45,988 bases of DNA. It comes from UBA4416 sp044340865. GTDB lineage: Bacteria > Bacteroidota > Bacteroidia > B-17B0 > Aurantibacillaceae. Below are positions 8,443 through 16,956 of this stretch, piece by piece (position 1 is the first letter of the stretch; every line of letters starts with the position of its first letter). The notes under the pieces were generated by a model that saw only the letters and a list, made by a program, of their open reading frames with translations, was not told the DNA's origin and ran no database searches. The stretch covers positions 1-45,988 of the forward strand of contig JBIISW010000002.1 in assembly GCA_044340865.1 (NCBI GenBank). The letters run 5' to 3'. Made by a program: the position numbers and the translations under genes.

Positions 8443-8514
8443 TAGCCCTGTCAGGGATCGAACCTGAATCTTAAGTTTCGGAAACCCACATACTATCCGT
8501 TGTACTACAGGGCC
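8443..8514 (-). tRNA. tRNA-Arg(CCG)
   Basis: On the minus strand a full cloverleaf of 72 nt can be folded. The acceptor GGCCCTG pairs with CAGGGCT (first pair G-U), the D stem is GTAC/GTAT, the anticodon stem is TGGGT/ACTTA with loop TTCCGAA (anticodon CCG, reading CGG), and the T stem TCAGG/CCTGA holds loop TTCGATC. The discriminator base is A. CCA is not encoded, because CTTTTTT follows directly, so the CCA-adding enzyme is needed and the T-run may terminate transcription. Confidence 0.93.
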
Positions 8515-8527
8515 ATTAAATAGAAAT

Positions 8528-8536
8528 GTAAAGATA
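8528..8536 (-). promoter_or_regulatory. probable -7 element for tRNA-Arg
   Basis: TATCTTTAC on the minus strand is one base off TAnnTTTG and ends 13 nt before the first base of the tRNA. No clear -33 is seen. Confidence 0.4.
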
Positions 8537-8675
8537 GAGATTTATAAGGTCTTTAAAAAATAAAATAAAATCAATAAAATAATTTAATTTAAAATAAAAA
8601 GCAATAAATTCACATATTATTCGTTACAAGTTTAATACGATATTCAATTTAAACAATTTATTTTTTCTAAACACA

Positions 8676-10982
8676 ATGAACTTAAAATTCTTTTTTTCAC
8701 TATTTTTTATTATCATCTTCCAAACTTTTTTTTCGCAAATAAAAATTGGCGAATGGCAAGATTATTTATCTTATAATACAACAAATAGTGTTTCTAAAAT
8801 TGGCGATATTGTTTATGTTTCAAATCAAGAAGGTTTAGCAAAGTATAATGTAAATGATCATAGTATTGAAAAATTAACTAAAATTGACGGTTTATCCGAT
8901 GTTGGTATAAAGGTTATTAAAAAAAATGATTTTAATAATGTTTTGCTTGTTATTTACACCAATTCAAACATTGATTTAATATTACCAAATGGAAAAATTT
9001 TCAATATTTCAGATTTAAAACGAAAAGTCATTGCAGGAAATAAAACAATTTATGAAGTATATTGTAAAAATAAGTTTGCTTATTTATCTTGTGGTCTTGG
9101 AATTATTGTAATTGATACTGAGAAATTAGAAATTAAAGAAACGTTTAAAATCGGAGATGGAACTACCTTCAAAGAAGTTAGACAGGTTACTTCAACTGAT
9201 AGTGCTATCTATGCCGCTACAGAATCTGGCATATATTACGGCTTATTATCAAAAAACTTATCTAACTATCAAAATTGGAAATCTTTAAATGTTGGAATTA
9301 CTGAAGGACCGTATAATTCTATTATCAATTTTAATGGAAAAATTATAGCGAATTATTCAGGAAGATTGGCCTCTAACCTTCCTTTAGCTGATACCGTTTG
9401 GCAATTTAACGGATCTGTTTGGAGCAAATATCCATACAAATCAAATTCGGAAAATTTTAAATTGTATGATTATTCGAAATATGGTAAAATGTTGATAATG
9501 TCTCGCTCTGGTTTATCAGCATATACTCCAACTGGTATATTTGGTTCTGTATTAAATGGTTATGGCTATTTATTTGATGTTTATTACGAAGGTTCTTCCA
9601 ATTATTGGCTTGCTGATTTAAATTATGGGTTAATGAAATGTAATATTAGTACGCCTTATAACTATGAATTTATAACAATTGGTGGTCCATCAAGTAATTA
9701 TGTAAATGATTTATCAATACTTGATGGAAATATAGCCATTGCACCAATTAATTTAGGAGATACCTATACTTTTCAATACAACAATAACAAGCCGAATTTA
9801 TTACGAAACAAATATTGGGAACGCATTGCTAACTTACCTGATTCTATTGCAGATTGTAATTGCGTTGCAATTAATCCTAAAGATAAAAATCATATTATTT
9901 TTGGTTGTTTAGGTTTTGGTGTAGTAGAAATTAAAAATAATGTTTTTTCTAATGTTTACAATACCAATAATTCTTCGATGGTCGGTTACAATAATGGTCA
10001 TCAACTTTGGACAGTCGGTGTAAATTTCGATAAAAATTCTAATATTTGGGTAATGAATTCAGCAACTTCTAGGGCTGTTTCTGTTTTAAAAAATGGAGTT
10101 TGGACTAATTTAAATTTTGATTACCTCATTTCAAAACCAACAATTCCAAAAGTTATTTTTGATAAAAAAGATCAAGCCTGGATGATATTAGCCAGAGGTG
10201 GCGGAATAATGGTTTATAAAGATGTTAATGGCTTATCTCAACCTACTAATACTAATACAAAGATTTTAACTGTAGCTAAAGGAAATGGTTTTTTGCCAAC
10301 CCCAGATGTATATTCAATTTGTGAAGACGTGGATGGTAAAATTTGGGTTGGTACTTCAAAGGGAATTACTGTTTTTTATAATCCAGAAAATGTATTTACT
10401 AATGCGAATTTTGATAGTCAGCAAATTTTAATTGAACAAGATAATCATGTACAAATTCTTTTAGAAAATGACATTATTACCTCAATTGCAGTTGACGGGG
10501 TAAACAGAAAATGGGTTGGTACTGAAAGTTCTGGTGTATATTGTTTTTCAGCAGATGGACAAACTCAAATTTATCATTTCACAACAGAAAATAGTCCTCT
10601 CTATTCTAATGTAATTAGAGATATTGTAATTGACGAGACATCAGGCGATGTTTTTTTTGCAACAGTTAAAGGTGTTCAATCTTACCGAACAAGTATCATT
10701 AAAGGCTATGATAATTTTACAAATATGCATGCGTTTCCTAATCCAATAAGACCTGGTTACACTGGAACCATTCATATTACAGGATTAATTGATGAAGCTA
10801 GCGTAAAAATTACGGATGTGGCAGGAAATTTAGTTTGGGAATCAAAATCACAAGGTGGTCAATTAGAATGGGACTTGAAAAATTTTAGTGGTTTGAGAGT
10901 AACTAGTGGCGTGTATTTAATTTATGGTGCCTCTGCTAATGGCGAAAAATCAGCAACAGCCAAACTCCTTGTCATAAACTAA
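8676..10982 (+). CDS. porZ: PorZ-like type IX secretion attachment-complex protein
   Basis: A 768-residue exported protein with signal peptide (FFFSLFFIIIFQTFFSQ). Its mature N-terminus IGEWQDYLSYN opens two seven-bladed-type propellers made of two-component-regulator-like repeats (for example DVDGKIWVGTSKGITVF, VDGVNRKWVGTESSGVYCF). The last ~80 residues are a T9SS sorting-type domain: FPNPIRPGYTGTIHITG, VKITDVAGNLVWE and a final SATAKLLVIN. Size and layout match PorZ of Porphyromonas gingivalis, part of the surface complex that attaches cargo to A-LPS. The recO ATG overlaps its stop (TAATG). Alternative: a generic propeller protein secreted by T9SS. Confidence 0.8.
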   Translation: MNLKFFFSLFFIIIFQTFFSQIKIGEWQDYLSYNTTNSVSKIGDIVYVSNQEGLAKYNVNDHSIEKLTKIDGLSDVGIKVIKKNDFNNVLLVIYTNSNIDLILPNGKIFNISDLKRKVIAGNKTIYEVYCKNKFAYLSCGLGIIVIDTEKLEIKETFKIGDGTTFKEVRQVTSTDSAIYAATESGIYYGLLSKNLSNYQNWKSLNVGITEGPYNSIINFNGKIIANYSGRLASNLPLADTVWQFNGSVWSKYPYKSNSENFKLYDYSKYGKMLIMSRSGLSAYTPTGIFGSVLNGYGYLFDVYYEGSSNYWLADLNYGLMKCNISTPYNYEFITIGGPSSNYVNDLSILDGNIAIAPINLGDTYTFQYNNNKPNLLRNKYWERIANLPDSIADCNCVAINPKDKNHIIFGCLGFGVVEIKNNVFSNVYNTNNSSMVGYNNGHQLWTVGVNFDKNSNIWVMNSATSRAVSVLKNGVWTNLNFDYLISKPTIPKVIFDKKDQAWMILARGGGIMVYKDVNGLSQPTNTNTKILTVAKGNGFLPTPDVYSICEDVDGKIWVGTSKGITVFYNPENVFTNANFDSQQILIEQDNHVQILLENDIITSIAVDGVNRKWVGTESSGVYCFSADGQTQIYHFTTENSPLYSNVIRDIVIDETSGDVFFATVKGVQSYRTSIIKGYDNFTNMHAFPNPIRPGYTGTIHITGLIDEASVKITDVAGNLVWESKSQGGQLEWDLKNFSGLRVTSGVYLIYGASANGEKSATAKLLVIN

Positions 10983-11707
10983 TGCTATACCAAACCGAAG
11001 GAATTGTTTTGCATAATATAAAATATGCAGACAAAAAAATAATTTCAAAAATTTACACAAGACAATTTGGTTTAATTACCGCCATGGTTCATGTGGGCAA
11101 TGCGCCAAAATCAAAAATAAAAGCAGGCACTTTACAACCACTGACACAAATTGAATTTGAGTTATCGATAAAGGAAAATAAAGATATCCAAACCATTTCT
11201 GAAATAAAATGTCAATACGTATATACAGATTTACAAACCAATTTTAATAAACTATGTATTGCTCAATTTCTTAATGAAATTTTATATAAATGTTTAAAGG
11301 AACAATTCTCAAACGAAGATTTATTTGATTTAATTTGTGACACTTATAGATGGCTTGATGCTGCTAATGATAACTTTCAGGACACGCATGTTTACTTTTT
11401 ATTCGAACTTTCAAAACACTTAGGTTTTTTTCCAATTAATAATAGAGATAGCCTTCACCCCTACTTCGACACCTTAGAAGGTAAATTTGATTCAACTCCA
11501 AAAAGTTTTCCCTTAGGATTTGATAAAGAACAATCTATTCTATTTTCACACTTATTTTCACATTCACTAACTAACCCTAAGCCAAGCAATCGTTCTGAAC
11601 GACTGATCCTTTTAGATTGTTTACTGCATTATTATAAAATGCAAATTCCTAACCTCTCTGAATTAAAATCCTATCAAGTGATTCAAGAAATGATTAATTT
11701 AATGTAA
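10982..11707 (+). CDS. recO: DNA repair protein RecO
   Basis: A 241-residue RecO. The N-terminal OB fold begins MLYQTEGIVLHNIKYADKKIISKIYTRQFGLITAMVHV, typical of the family, followed by a helical C-terminal domain. No four-cysteine zinc module is evident. With RecF/RecR it loads RecA onto SSB-covered ssDNA in gap repair. Its start overlaps the porZ stop by one base, so translation is coupled. Confidence 0.92.
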   Translation: MLYQTEGIVLHNIKYADKKIISKIYTRQFGLITAMVHVGNAPKSKIKAGTLQPLTQIEFELSIKENKDIQTISEIKCQYVYTDLQTNFNKLCIAQFLNEILYKCLKEQFSNEDLFDLICDTYRWLDAANDNFQDTHVYFLFELSKHLGFFPINNRDSLHPYFDTLEGKFDSTPKSFPLGFDKEQSILFSHLFSHSLTNPKPSNRSERLILLDCLLHYYKMQIPNLSELKSYQVIQEMINLM

Positions 11708-11743
11708 AAGCGCTTAAAAAATAAGACTTAACGGAAAATAGTA

Positions 11744-11751
11744 TACCTTTG
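11744..11751 (+). promoter_or_regulatory. -7 promoter element upstream of rlmB
   Basis: TACCTTTG followed by C is a perfect Bacteroidota -7 match 88 nt before the rlmB ATG, implying a leader of about 80 nt. A convincing -33 element is not visible. Confidence 0.5.
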
Positions 11752-11772
11752 CATTTTAAATATTTACGCAAA

Positions 11773-11805
11773 ATGGATGAAATTTTATCGATTAAATGTA
11801 AATAA
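11773..11805 (+). CDS. possible 10-codon leader ORF in the rlmB 5' UTR
   Basis: ATG GAT GAA ATT TTA TCG ATT AAA TGT AAA TAA encodes MDEILSIKCK between the -7 element and the rlmB start. Nothing beyond position and an intact frame supports translation; it may be chance. Confidence 0.15.
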   Translation: MDEILSIKCK

Positions 11806-11839
11806 TGATTTAGGATTACCAATTTTTTAAAAACGTAAA

Positions 11840-12580
11840 ATGGAACACAAAGAAGATAATTTAATTTTTGGAACACGAGCTGTTATAGAAGCAATTAATG
11901 CAGGGAAAGAAGTTGATAAAATCATTTTACAAAAAGGGTTATCTAATCAGTTATTCAACGAGTTAAGAAATGCCATAAAGCATTTAGATATTCCATTACA
12001 ATTTGTTCCACCAGAAAAATTAAACAGAATAACTTCCAAAAACCATCAAGGTGTTGTTGCATTTGTTGCACAAGTAACGTATTACGAAGTAGAGGAATTA
12101 TTAGCTCAGGTTTTTGAAAAAGGAAAAATTCCTCTCGTTTTAATTTTAGATAGAATAACCGATGTGAGAAATTTTGGTGCTATCGCGAGAAGTGCTGATT
12201 GTGCCGGAGTAGATTTTATTGTTATACCAAGCAGAGGTGCTGCCCAAATTAATGCAGATGCAGTTAAAACAAGTGCTGGTGCATTAAACAGGATACCTGT
12301 TTGCAGAGAAGAAAATCTTAAACACACCATTGAATATTTTAAAGAATATGGTTTGCAAATCATTGCATGCCACGAAAAAACAGATAGCTATCATTACAAC
12401 GCTGATTTAACTCAACCTACAGCCATCATTATGGGATCAGAAGAAAATGGTATTTCAAACGAATACCTGAAGCGAAGCGATTTGCAGGTGAAAATTCCAA
12501 TGGTTGGTAATATTGCTTCACTCAATGTATCGGTTGCAACCGGTATTATTTTGTTTGAAGCTGTGAAACAAAGACTTTAA
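11840..12580 (+). CDS. rlmB: 23S rRNA (guanosine-2'-O-)-methyltransferase RlmB-like, SpoU/TrmH family
   Basis: A 246-residue SPOUT methyltransferase. The N-terminal substrate-binding domain (LIFGTRAVIEAINAGKEVDKI) is followed by the trefoil-knot catalytic domain. That domain carries motif 1 DVRNFGAIARSADCAGVDF, motif 2 IIMGSEENGIS and motif 3 VKIPMVGNIASLNVSVATGIILFE. It uses S-adenosylmethionine to methylate a ribose in 23S rRNA (G2251 in E. coli). The family also includes tRNA methylases, but the two-domain layout and NASLNVS-type motif favour RlmB. arfB follows 42 nt later. Confidence 0.9.
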   Translation: MEHKEDNLIFGTRAVIEAINAGKEVDKIILQKGLSNQLFNELRNAIKHLDIPLQFVPPEKLNRITSKNHQGVVAFVAQVTYYEVEELLAQVFEKGKIPLVLILDRITDVRNFGAIARSADCAGVDFIVIPSRGAAQINADAVKTSAGALNRIPVCREENLKHTIEYFKEYGLQIIACHEKTDSYHYNADLTQPTAIIMGSEENGISNEYLKRSDLQVKIPMVGNIASLNVSVATGIILFEAVKQRL

Positions 12581-12622
12581 TTCATTTGAAAATTTTTTAA
12601 TTAATTTGAATATTAAATAACG

Positions 12623-13036
12623 ATGTCTTTTAATGATTCTTACAAGCAATTATTATTTAAAGAGTGCATATTTAATACAGCCCGCTCTGGTGGAGCTGGA
12701 GGACAACATGTAAATAAAGTGGAAACCAAAGTTGAGTTATGGTTTAATATATTAGATTCTACCCTCCTACTCGATTCGGAAAAACATATTCTACTTTCTA
12801 AATTAAAAAACAAACTCGATAAAGAAAATAATATTCACCTGCAAGAGCAAACTGAACGAACTCAGCTGAAAAATAAAGCCTTATTAAAAGAAAAACTTTA
12901 TCATTTAATTAAGACTAATTTAAAACCTGTTATACCCAGAAAACCAACTAAATTGAGTAAAGCAGTTATAAAGAAACGATCAGATAAAAAAAGAATAGCG
13001 AGTGAAAAGAAATATTTAAGAAAAAAAATACAATAA
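12623..13036 (+). CDS. arfB: alternative ribosome-rescue factor B (peptidyl-tRNA hydrolase)
   Basis: A 137-residue protein with the release-factor GGQ motif at residues 26-28 in RSGGAGGQHVNKVETKVEL. A lysine/arginine-rich C-terminal tail (KLSKAVIKKRSDKKRIASEKKYLRKK) follows. In ArfB/YaeJ this tail enters the empty mRNA channel of a stalled ribosome and the GGQ hydrolyses the peptidyl-tRNA. It lacks codon-recognition domains, as expected. It lies 42 nt after rlmB and 5 nt before the response regulator, so all three may share a transcript. Confidence 0.9.
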   Translation: MSFNDSYKQLLFKECIFNTARSGGAGGQHVNKVETKVELWFNILDSTLLLDSEKHILLSKLKNKLDKENNIHLQEQTERTQLKNKALLKEKLYHLIKTNLKPVIPRKPTKLSKAVIKKRSDKKRIASEKKYLRKKIQ

Positions 13037-13041
13037 CTGTT

Positions 13042-14193
13042 ATGGCAAAAATATTATTGATTGATGACGAAAAATCTATTCGAAGATCTATTAAAGAGAT
13101 TTTGGAGTTTGAGAAATATACTGTTGATGAAGCTGAAGACGGAATTGTAGGTCTAGAAATGGCATTAAAAGGTCAATATGATGTGATATTGAGTGATATT
13201 AAAATGCCGAAATTAGATGGAATTGAATTACTTCATAAACTCATGTCAAGTGAAACAAATTCAACATTAATTATGATGAGCGGTCACGGCTCTATTGAAA
13301 CAGCTTTAGATTGTGTGAAAAAAGGTGCATTTGATTATTTAGCAAAACCAATTGACTTAAACCGATTATTAGTTTCAATCAGGAATGCATTGGATAAAAC
13401 GCTATTAGTTACAGAAACTAAAAATTTGAAAAAGAAAATTAATAAATCTTATCAAATGATTGGCGAATCAGATGCATTGCAAAGTATTCGTGAAATGATT
13501 GAAAAAGTAGCGCCAACAGATGCGCGCGTTTTAATTACAGGTAGTAATGGCTCTGGTAAAGAATTGGTTGCCCGCGAAATACATAATAAAAGTGCAAGGG
13601 TAAATGCTCCATTAATTGAAGTTAACTGTGCTGCCATCCCAAGCGAATTAATTGAAAGTGAATTATTCGGTCACGAAAAAGGAGCATTTACAAGTGCGAT
13701 TGCCACACGAAAAGGAAAATTTGAATTAGCTGAAGGAGGCACCATTTTTTTAGATGAAATTGGCGATATGAGTATTTCTGCACAAGCTAAAGTATTAAGA
13801 GCTTTGCAAGAAAATAAAATTACTCGCGTTGGTGGTGATAAAGAAATAAAGGTAAATGTGAGGATTTTAGCTGCAACCAATAAAGATTTAAAAAAAGAAA
13901 TTGAAAAAGGTGAATTCAGAGAAGATTTATTTCATCGATTAAATGTTATTCCCATTCAAGTTCCTTCTTTAAATGAGCGATTAGAAGATATACCTTTGTT
14001 AGCAAATCATTTTTTAAATCTAATTTGCACTGATCATGGTGTCGCTTTAAAAAAAATAACTAAAGAAGCTATCAATGAATTACAACAAAAGAATTGGACT
14101 GGTAATATCAGAGAGTTTAGAAATGTAATTGAAAGATTAATTATACTTTGTGATAAAGAAATTACGCAAGCTGATGTTATTCAATATTCGTAA
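13042..14193 (+). CDS. NtrC-type sigma-54 response regulator lacking a DNA-binding domain
   Basis: A 383-residue protein. A receiver domain spans about 1-120 with phospho-acceptor Asp52 (VILSDIKMPKLDG). An AAA+ sigma-54 activator domain spans about 140-375 with Walker A GSNGSGKE (167-174), Walker B FLDEIGD (236-242) and an FREDLFHRLNVIPI region. The sigma-54-contact loop, normally GAFTGA, reads GAFTSA (214-219). The protein ends just after the AAA+ lid (NVIERLIILCDKEITQADVIQYS), with no Fis-type helix-turn-helix. It may activate sigma-54 from solution. No cognate histidine kinase is adjacent. A terminator follows. Confidence 0.9.
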   Translation: MAKILLIDDEKSIRRSIKEILEFEKYTVDEAEDGIVGLEMALKGQYDVILSDIKMPKLDGIELLHKLMSSETNSTLIMMSGHGSIETALDCVKKGAFDYLAKPIDLNRLLVSIRNALDKTLLVTETKNLKKKINKSYQMIGESDALQSIREMIEKVAPTDARVLITGSNGSGKELVAREIHNKSARVNAPLIEVNCAAIPSELIESELFGHEKGAFTSAIATRKGKFELAEGGTIFLDEIGDMSISAQAKVLRALQENKITRVGGDKEIKVNVRILAATNKDLKKEIEKGEFREDLFHRLNVIPIQVPSLNERLEDIPLLANHFLNLICTDHGVALKKITKEAINELQQKNWTGNIREFRNVIERLIILCDKEITQADVIQYS

Positions 14194-14196
14194 AAT

Positions 14197-14228
14197 AAAA
14201 AAGGCTGAAATAAATTCAGCCTTTTTTA
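14197..14228. terminator. bidirectional intrinsic terminator
   Basis: A 9-bp stem AAGGCTGAA / TTCAGCCTT (14201-14209, 14215-14223) with a 5-nt loop is flanked by A-rich and T-rich runs. It lies between the convergent response-regulator gene and the copy-2 secreted-protein gene. Confidence 0.88.
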
Positions 14229-14251
14229 TTAATTATATTTTTTAATAATAA

Positions 14252-14725
14252 TTAAAACCCTTGTTTTTCTGTTACCTTATGCTCGATTAATAATCCAACA
14301 CAAGCAGCATCGATTGGTTTATGCTTTTCTTTTTGAGCAGTGCCCTGAGGAACTGTTAATTCAATAATTAGCTGACGAGTTGTTGAACTTTGAAATTCAA
14401 AAGTTGATGCATTTTGCGTTGTTTGATTGTCATATAATAATTCATTTGATTTAGCATCAAATATTTTATAAGATAATTTTTCTCCTAATGAAGCGTCGCA
14501 ACATACATTAATGCGATAATCCATGCCTTTATAAATCACACAACGAATTTTTGAGGTCATACCTTGATTGAATAAGCCACTGCGTGATTGCGTGTCATAA
14601 ATCCAATTTTTATCGTTTTTACTGTTTTTAACACTACAATTTTTGTGGTAATTAAAACAAACGCCTGTTTGAGAAAATAAGGAAATACAAACTGAAACAA
14701 AAAGAGTTAATATAATTTTTTTCAT
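14252..14725 (-). CDS. small secreted cysteine protein, copy 2 of a duplicated pair
   Basis: A 157-residue protein with signal peptide (MKKIILTLFVSVCISLFSQ). The mature protein starts with a C-x6-C pair (CFNYHKNC). It has IRCVIYKG, DYRINVCCD and DAACVGLLIEHK strands that line up with the copy-1 protein at 4307-4738. The fold looks all-beta and disulfide-bearing. It begins 10 nt after the stop of its lipoprotein partner and is clearly co-transcribed with it, perhaps with sucC too. Family not recognised; function unknown. Confidence 0.8.
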   Translation of the reverse strand: MKKIILTLFVSVCISLFSQTGVCFNYHKNCSVKNSKNDKNWIYDTQSRSGLFNQGMTSKIRCVIYKGMDYRINVCCDASLGEKLSYKIFDAKSNELLYDNQTTQNASTFEFQSSTTRQLIIELTVPQGTAQKEKHKPIDAACVGLLIEHKVTEKQGF

Positions 14726-14735
14726 CCTAATAATA

Positions 14736-15635
14736 TTATTTAGTTAATGTAAATGAATTTCTAATGATTTTTACTTTGTCAACGATGTGTTTATATTGTT
14801 CTGCCGTTGCAATAAGATTTTTTCCACCAGATAATATACGTTTTGTATTATCTTTCACTTCTAATGTGTCCGCATCTTTTTCTTCAATTTTAGAAAATTC
14901 TGATTGTAATTCTTCAAATTTAACTAATACAGAAGCAACGCTTTCTTCAGTTTTATACTTTCTTAAAAACTCAATTAAATTATCCAAGGTGTATTTTTGA
15001 TCGCAAACACGCTCAACAACAACACTTTTTGTTTCATACTTAGCTAAATTAGTCACAATAAATAAACTTTCTATCCAACCACCTGCTACAACTAACGACA
15101 ATGTTGGACCCTGTTTTGATCCCTCTAATTTTTCGAATGATGCAAAATATAGTTCATCAGTAATCAATGCTAATGAATCTGAATTTCCAATATTATCTTG
15201 TAATCGTTTTAAGTTTTCTGGCTTTACTGCAGACGAAACACCAATTTGATCTCCTAATTCTTTTAGGGTTTTAAAATACTTAAGTGCTTCTGTGCCTATC
15301 TCAAAAACACTGCAATAACTTAAATCACAACTATAAATACCAAAATTTAATGCTTTTAATTTTTGATCTGTATATTGCTTTTGATTATCTACTTTATTTA
15401 AAAAATTAACATTCTTATTGTTCTTTCCTCCTACTTGCTTAATAAAACTTAACATTTCTCCAGGTGATGGAACTTGATAAAATGTTTCTGCTATAGTTGA
15501 AGTTGAAACAGAACTTGTATCCACTAAAGAAATATCATCAGAATTTTCTGATTTTTTTTCACCACCGCAAGAACTAAATACTGCAGTACCAATGACTGCA
15601 GCAAATAATAATATATTTTGTTTTTTTATAGTCAT
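14736..15635 (-). CDS. predicted lipoprotein of unknown family, copy 2 of a duplicated pair
   Basis: A 299-residue lipoprotein (signal ending AVFSSCGG, Cys22) that is paralogous along its length to the protein at 3359-4264. Shared landmarks are VPSPGEMLSFIKQ, KALNFGIYSCDLSY, LGDQIGVSSA and VVAGGWIESLF. The low-complexity stretch after the lipobox (GGEKKSENSDD) is a typical flexible tether. It starts 28 nt after the sucC stop, so it may be read from the sucC promoter, and the secreted partner follows after 10 nt. No enzymatic motif is seen. Confidence 0.85.
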   Translation of the reverse strand: MTIKKQNILLFAAVIGTAVFSSCGGEKKSENSDDISLVDTSSVSTSTIAETFYQVPSPGEMLSFIKQVGGKNNKNVNFLNKVDNQKQYTDQKLKALNFGIYSCDLSYCSVFEIGTEALKYFKTLKELGDQIGVSSAVKPENLKRLQDNIGNSDSLALITDELYFASFEKLEGSKQGPTLSLVVAGGWIESLFIVTNLAKYETKSVVVERVCDQKYTLDNLIEFLRKYKTEESVASVLVKFEELQSEFSKIEEKDADTLEVKDNTKRILSGGKNLIATAEQYKHIVDKVKIIRNSFTLTK

Positions 15636-15663
15636 GAGTGCAATTAATTTAATTTATAATTGA

Positions 15664-16854
15664 TTAAGAAATTACTTTTTTAACTAAATCAGCTGCTTCT
15701 TGTAATTGAATAGCAGAATAAACTTTTAATCCTGATTCATCAATTAATTTTTTTGCAGCTTCTGCATTGGTACCTTGTAAACGAACGATAATTGGTATAT
15801 TGATAGTCCCCATGTTTTTGTATGCATCAATTACTCCTTGAGCTACACGGTCGCAACGAACAATTCCACCAAAAATATTTACTAAAATGGCTTTCACGTT
15901 TTTATCTCCTAAAATAATATGGAATGCTTTTTCAACACGTTCAGCATTTGCAGTTCCACCAACATCTAAGAAATTAGCTGGTTCGCCACCACTTAATTTA
16001 ATGATATCCATAGTAGCCATCGCTAAACCTGCACCGTTAACCATGCAACCAACATTACCATCCAATTTCACATAGTTTAATTCTGCCTTGCGAGCTTCTA
16101 CGTCAACTGGATTTTCTTCCAATTCATCACGCATCGCTTCAATATCTTTGTGTCTAAATAAAGAATTGTCATCGATCGAAACTTTTGCATCTACTGCAAT
16201 GATTTTATCGTCAGATGTTTTTAAAACCGGATTAATTTCAAACATGGAAGAATCTGTTGCGTCGTAAGCTTTATAAAGTGCTGCAACAAATTTTGTCATT
16301 TCTTTAAATGAATTTCCACTTAAACCTAAGTTAAAGGCAACTTTACGACATTGAAAATCACGTAAGCCAACTTTAGGATCAATTTCTTCTTTCCAAATTA
16401 AATGTGGAGTTGCCTCAGCAACTTGCTCAATATCCATTCCTCCTTCAGTACTGTACATAATGATATTACGACCAGTTGAACGGTTTAATAAAATACTGAT
16501 ATAAAATTCTTTTGTTGGAGTTTCTCCAGGATAATATACATCTTGAGCCACTAATACTTTACTAACTAATTTTCCTTCAGCGCTCGTTTGAGGAGTAATT
16601 AAGTGCATACCTAATATAGCAGTAGCAACTTCTTTTACTTTTTCTAAATTTGGTGCAAACTTTACGCCGCCCCCTTTTCCACGACCACCTGCGTGTATTT
16701 GTGCTTTAACAACTACACCGCCGCACTTGTATGTTTCCATAACTTGTTTAGCAGCTTCTACAGCTTGTTCAGGCGTTTCCGCCACAATTCCTTCTTGAAT
16801 GGCTACGCCAAAACTTTTTAATATACTCTTTCCTTGATATTCGTGAATGTTCAT
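15664..16854 (-). CDS. sucC: succinyl-CoA synthetase (ADP-forming), beta subunit
   Basis: A 396-residue ATP-grasp enzyme that, with the alpha subunit SucD, converts succinyl-CoA to succinate with ATP formation in the TCA cycle. The N-terminus MNIHEYQGKSILKSFGVA, KAQIHAGGRGKGGGVKF, FEINPVL and the CoA-ligase signature GGIVRCDRVAQGV are diagnostic. The start is set at 16854 (MNIHEYQ). A further ATG at 16881 would add nine residues foreign to the family and lies inside the -7 element. sucD is not adjacent. The copy-2 lipoprotein pair follows closely downstream. Confidence 0.95.
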   Translation of the reverse strand: MNIHEYQGKSILKSFGVAIQEGIVAETPEQAVEAAKQVMETYKCGGVVVKAQIHAGGRGKGGGVKFAPNLEKVKEVATAILGMHLITPQTSAEGKLVSKVLVAQDVYYPGETPTKEFYISILLNRSTGRNIIMYSTEGGMDIEQVAEATPHLIWKEEIDPKVGLRDFQCRKVAFNLGLSGNSFKEMTKFVAALYKAYDATDSSMFEINPVLKTSDDKIIAVDAKVSIDDNSLFRHKDIEAMRDELEENPVDVEARKAELNYVKLDGNVGCMVNGAGLAMATMDIIKLSGGEPANFLDVGGTANAERVEKAFHIILGDKNVKAILVNIFGGIVRCDRVAQGVIDAYKNMGTINIPIIVRLQGTNAEAAKKLIDESGLKVYSAIQLQEAADLVKKVIS

Positions 16855-16878
16855 AAATAAGTTAGTTCTAATTTGATT

Positions 16879-16908
16879 CAAAAATAATGTTTTTATTGGA
16901 ATTGCAAT
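16879..16908 (-). promoter_or_regulatory. predicted sucC promoter
   Basis: On the minus strand: ATTG (16908-16905; one base off TTTG), 18 nt, then TATTTTTG (16886-16879; exact TAnnTTTG). The sucC ATG at 16854 lies 24 nt downstream. It overlaps the alternative ATG 16881. Confidence 0.6.
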
Positions 16909-16913
16909 CTATT

Positions 16914-16944
16914 TTTGAAAAAATTAACCTAAGAAATTTAAGTT
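16914..16944 (-). terminator. weak terminator after the bat operon
   Basis: On the minus strand AACTTAA / TTAGGTT (one wobble pair) closes a 5-nt loop and is followed by AATTTTTT, just past the batE stop. The stem is weak and AT-rich. Confidence 0.35.
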
Positions 16945-16956
16945 ATCTCCAATCTG

